Shown one piece after another: positions 62,439 through 64,000 of a DNA stretch of 64,000 bases; the first letter of the stretch is position 1; each line of letters opens with the position of its first letter. The position numbers were made by a program, and so were the translations under genes. Under the pieces are notes generated by a model that saw only the letters and a program-made list of their open reading frames with translations, did not search any database and was not told where the DNA came from. Origin of the DNA: Streptomyces sp. P3 (GTDB taxonomy: Bacteria; Actinomycetota; Actinomycetes; Streptomycetales; Streptomycetaceae); the NCBI RefSeq assembly GCF_003032475.1, contig NZ_CP028369.1, forward strand, positions 8,866,001 to 8,930,000, given 5' to 3'.

Positions 62439-62580
62439 CGCACCGACCGCACCGGTGCGCGCACCACCGCGCTGAGTGGAGGCGCACCGGATGGGCTCGG
62501 TGCGTCTCCACCGCACCGGATCGGTGCGCTCGGCCGCACCGGTGTGCGCCCACCCGGTGCGGTGGTGCGGTCAGCGGTGC
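62439..62580. repeat. Cluster of CGCACCG/CGGTGCG repeats in both orientations
   Basis: Within 140 bp the 6-7 mer GCACCG or its complement CGGTGC occurs about ten times, including the perfect palindrome CGCACCGGTGCG near 62449-62460 and the inverted pair CGCACCG-GAT-CGGTGCG near 62513-62529. No open reading frame explains it. Confidence 0.6.
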
Positions 62581-62716
62581 AGAGCCGCCACGTTCTCCAC
62601 CGCTGGCGGGTCCTGCTCGGCGAGAGCGGTCACGACCCGCACCGGGCGGTTGCTTCGCCCGCGTCGTGAACGCTTACGACAGAGCCACCACTGCGATCGG
62701 CTCGTTGTGCGGCCTG

Positions 62717-63118
62717 TCAACGGGCCCGCGCCGCCTGTTCATCGCGTAGCGCCTGCAGAGCCTGGACGGCGTCCGTGGGGGCGTTGGCGAGGATCTGGCC
62801 GACGAAGTGCGCGATAGTGCGGGCGATCCCCGGCGCGGCAGTCGCGGGGGCGTGCGTGGCTTACTCGCGGATCGCCGTCGGGTAGGTGACGCCGACCTAG
62901 TCCAGGACGAAGGCGTGGGCGCAGGGGGCGGAGTCGTCGGGCGGTGCGGTCACGGGGAAGACGACCGGTTCCGCGATGCCCGGCAGTAATCCCGGCAGCT
63001 GCTCTGCCTCGGGCGCGAGCTGCGCCGCGGTGGCGCCGTCTGCGGCCTCCACCGCCGGGACGTGATCGAAGCCGTGCTGGACCAGGTGCGGGGGCAGTGA
63101 GGGAACGATCGGGGACAT
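62717..63118 (-). pseudogene. 133-codon hypothetical reading frame with two internal nonsense codons
   Basis: From ATG 63118: MSPIVPSLPPHLVQHGFDHV, PAVEAADGATAAQLAPEAEQ, LPGLLPGIAEPVVFPVTAPP, DDSAPCAHAFVLD, TAG (62897-62899), VGVTYPTAIRE, TAA (62861-62863), ATHAPATAAPGIARTIAHFV, GQILANAPTDAVQALQALRD, EQAARAR, TGA. The frame is kept throughout. Both stops fit a GAG/GAA (Glu) to TAG/TAA change. I do not recognise the family; no TM or signal segment. Confidence 0.5.
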
Positions 63119-63409
63119 GGGCATCTGTGGACGTACGGGGGCCGGCCCGGTTGTCCCCGCAGCCAGGTGTGACCGGAAGGCTCTGGCCGGCAATCAGTGT
63201 CTCGCCTGTCCACTCGCCGAAGAACACGATCGGCCAAACGTGTTCGGTCGTCCCTGCAGGTCGACGTGGCTGACGGGTGACCAGAGTCGCCCAGTGAATT
63301 TCGTATTGCGCAGCATGTTGCGTATCAAGCAATGGCGGGTTCATGATTGCCGCGTTTGACGGGGTGTTCGGACGGCCCGGTGTTCGGACCTCGTTACCAG
63401 GGAGGCCAG

Positions 63410-64000
63410 ATGGCAGCACGCAGGGGAAGACGGTTCGGTCTGTCGGCGATGGGCAGCGCACTGGCGGTGCTGCTGATCGCGAGCGTCGTCGGGCTGTGGC
63501 CACCCCAGGAAGCGACGGCGGCGAGCCCGCACGGGAAGGCCGTGGTGGACCAGCTGCGCCACTGGCCCGCTCCGGTCGCCGAGAAGCTCGGCCAGGTCAT
63601 CGCGGACCACGCCCACCAGGGCGAGTACGCGGTCTTCGACGCCGACAACACCACCTACCGCTACGACCTGGAGGAGTCCCTGCTCCCCTACCTGGAGATG
63701 CGGGGCAAGCTCAAGCGCTCCACGATGGACCCGTCCCTGAGGCTCATCCCCTTCAAGGACACGAAGCACCACAAGGAGAGCCTCTACAGCTACTACAACC
63801 GGCTCTGCGAGATCGACGACCAGGTCTGCTACCCCTGGGTCGCCCAGGTCTTCTCCGGATTCACGCTGAAGCAGCTCAAGGGGTACGTCGACGACCTCCT
63901 GGCGTACGGCAAGCCCGTCCCGGCCGAGTACTACGACGGTGACCGACTGACGCAGACCCAGGTGCAGCCGCCGCAGTTCTACCGGGGCATGCAGGAGCTG
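63410..64000 (+). CDS. Secreted HAD-superfamily phosphatase (3' end outside window)
   Basis: At least 197 residues, ATG 63410 after GGGAGG. Signal peptide FGLSAMGSALAVLLIASVVG with ATA-type cleavage. HAD motif I is EYAVFDADNTTYRYDLEESL (DxDNT), as in the phosphorylcholine phosphatase/PhoX-like branch of exported HAD enzymes; EIDDQVCYPWVAQVFSGFTL with a Cys pair follows. Motifs II-IV would lie beyond the window. Hydrolyses a phosphate monoester outside the cell, perhaps phosphocholine or phosphoserine-like. The alternative frame starting at 63343 is spurious. Confidence 0.82.
   Translation, partial: MAARRGRRFGLSAMGSALAVLLIASVVGLWPPQEATAASPHGKAVVDQLRHWPAPVAEKLGQVIADHAHQGEYAVFDADNTTYRYDLEESLLPYLEMRGKLKRSTMDPSLRLIPFKDTKHHKESLYSYYNRLCEIDDQVCYPWVAQVFSGFTLKQLKGYVDDLLAYGKPVPAEYYDGDRLTQTQVQPPQFYRGMQEL

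Overview
The window is about 64 kb of high-GC actinobacterial DNA, almost certainly from a Streptomyces chromosome. Grounds: extreme third-position GC that opens long spurious antisense frames, GTG starts, actinobacterial families (mycothiol-dependent MDMPI enzymes, WYL regulators, SCO3242-type prenyltransferase, ricin-B-tailed secreted hydrolases) and many secreted proteins. The density of broken genes and insertion-sequence remnants suggests an accessory, arm-like region rather than the conserved core.

Left part (1-38 kb) is a mosaic of small units: an amidase cut by the window edge, an MDMPI-fold enzyme, VOC and DinB proteins, two WYL regulators, a MarR/hydrolase divergent pair, a NUDIX hydrolase, two complete NarL-type two-component systems (17.0-18.9 kb and 31.5-33.5 kb), several secreted proteins (PA14/FN3 protein, a cutinase/PET-hydrolase-like esterase with a ricin-B domain, an FG-GAP repeat protein), an epoxide hydrolase with a divergent XRE-cupin regulator, SMI1/KNR4, ferritin-like, HEAT-repeat and sugar O-acetyltransferase genes. 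Between them lie remnants: two MMPL transporter pieces, a histidine-kinase tail, an ECF sigma piece, an SGNH hydrolase with a C-run frameshift, a reductase with one in-frame stop, an FG-GAP tail, and an integrase tail.

Centre (40.4-58.9 kb) is the most coherent region and is bordered on both sides by IS debris (38.9-40.0 and 59.0-60.5 kb), including two copies of the same truncated IS3-type 5' end in the same orientation. It has two parts. The first is a sugar/cyclitol uptake and catabolism block: ROK regulator, CUT2 ABC ATPase, permease, binding lipoprotein, Gfo/Idh/MocA dehydrogenase and a TIM-barrel isomerase, ending in a strong hairpin. The second is a tightly overlapping operon that I read as an actinobacterial Ebo cluster: inositol-3-phosphate synthase, UbiA-type prenyltransferase (EboC), TIM-barrel isomerase, EboA, TatD-like EboB, EboE and an alkaline-phosphatase-superfamily EboF. 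It is followed by a Tat-exported TIM-barrel protein and a secreted PQQ-type sugar dehydrogenase with a PKD domain. The inositol-phosphate synthase occupies the role that a sugar-phosphate cyclase (EboD) has in other Ebo clusters, so the operon plausibly makes, prenylates and moves a cyclitol-derived metabolite, with cyclitol or sugar import by the block next to it. This is inference from gene content.

Right end (59-64 kb): a broken CoA-acylating aldehyde dehydrogenase (adhE-type), IS30, IS3 and IS701 remnants, a secreted trypsin-like protease, a decayed regulator-like gene, a dense CGCACCG inverted/direct repeat patch, a small reading frame with two nonsense codons, and a secreted HAD-type phosphatase running off the window. 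I saw no tRNA, rRNA or CRISPR array.
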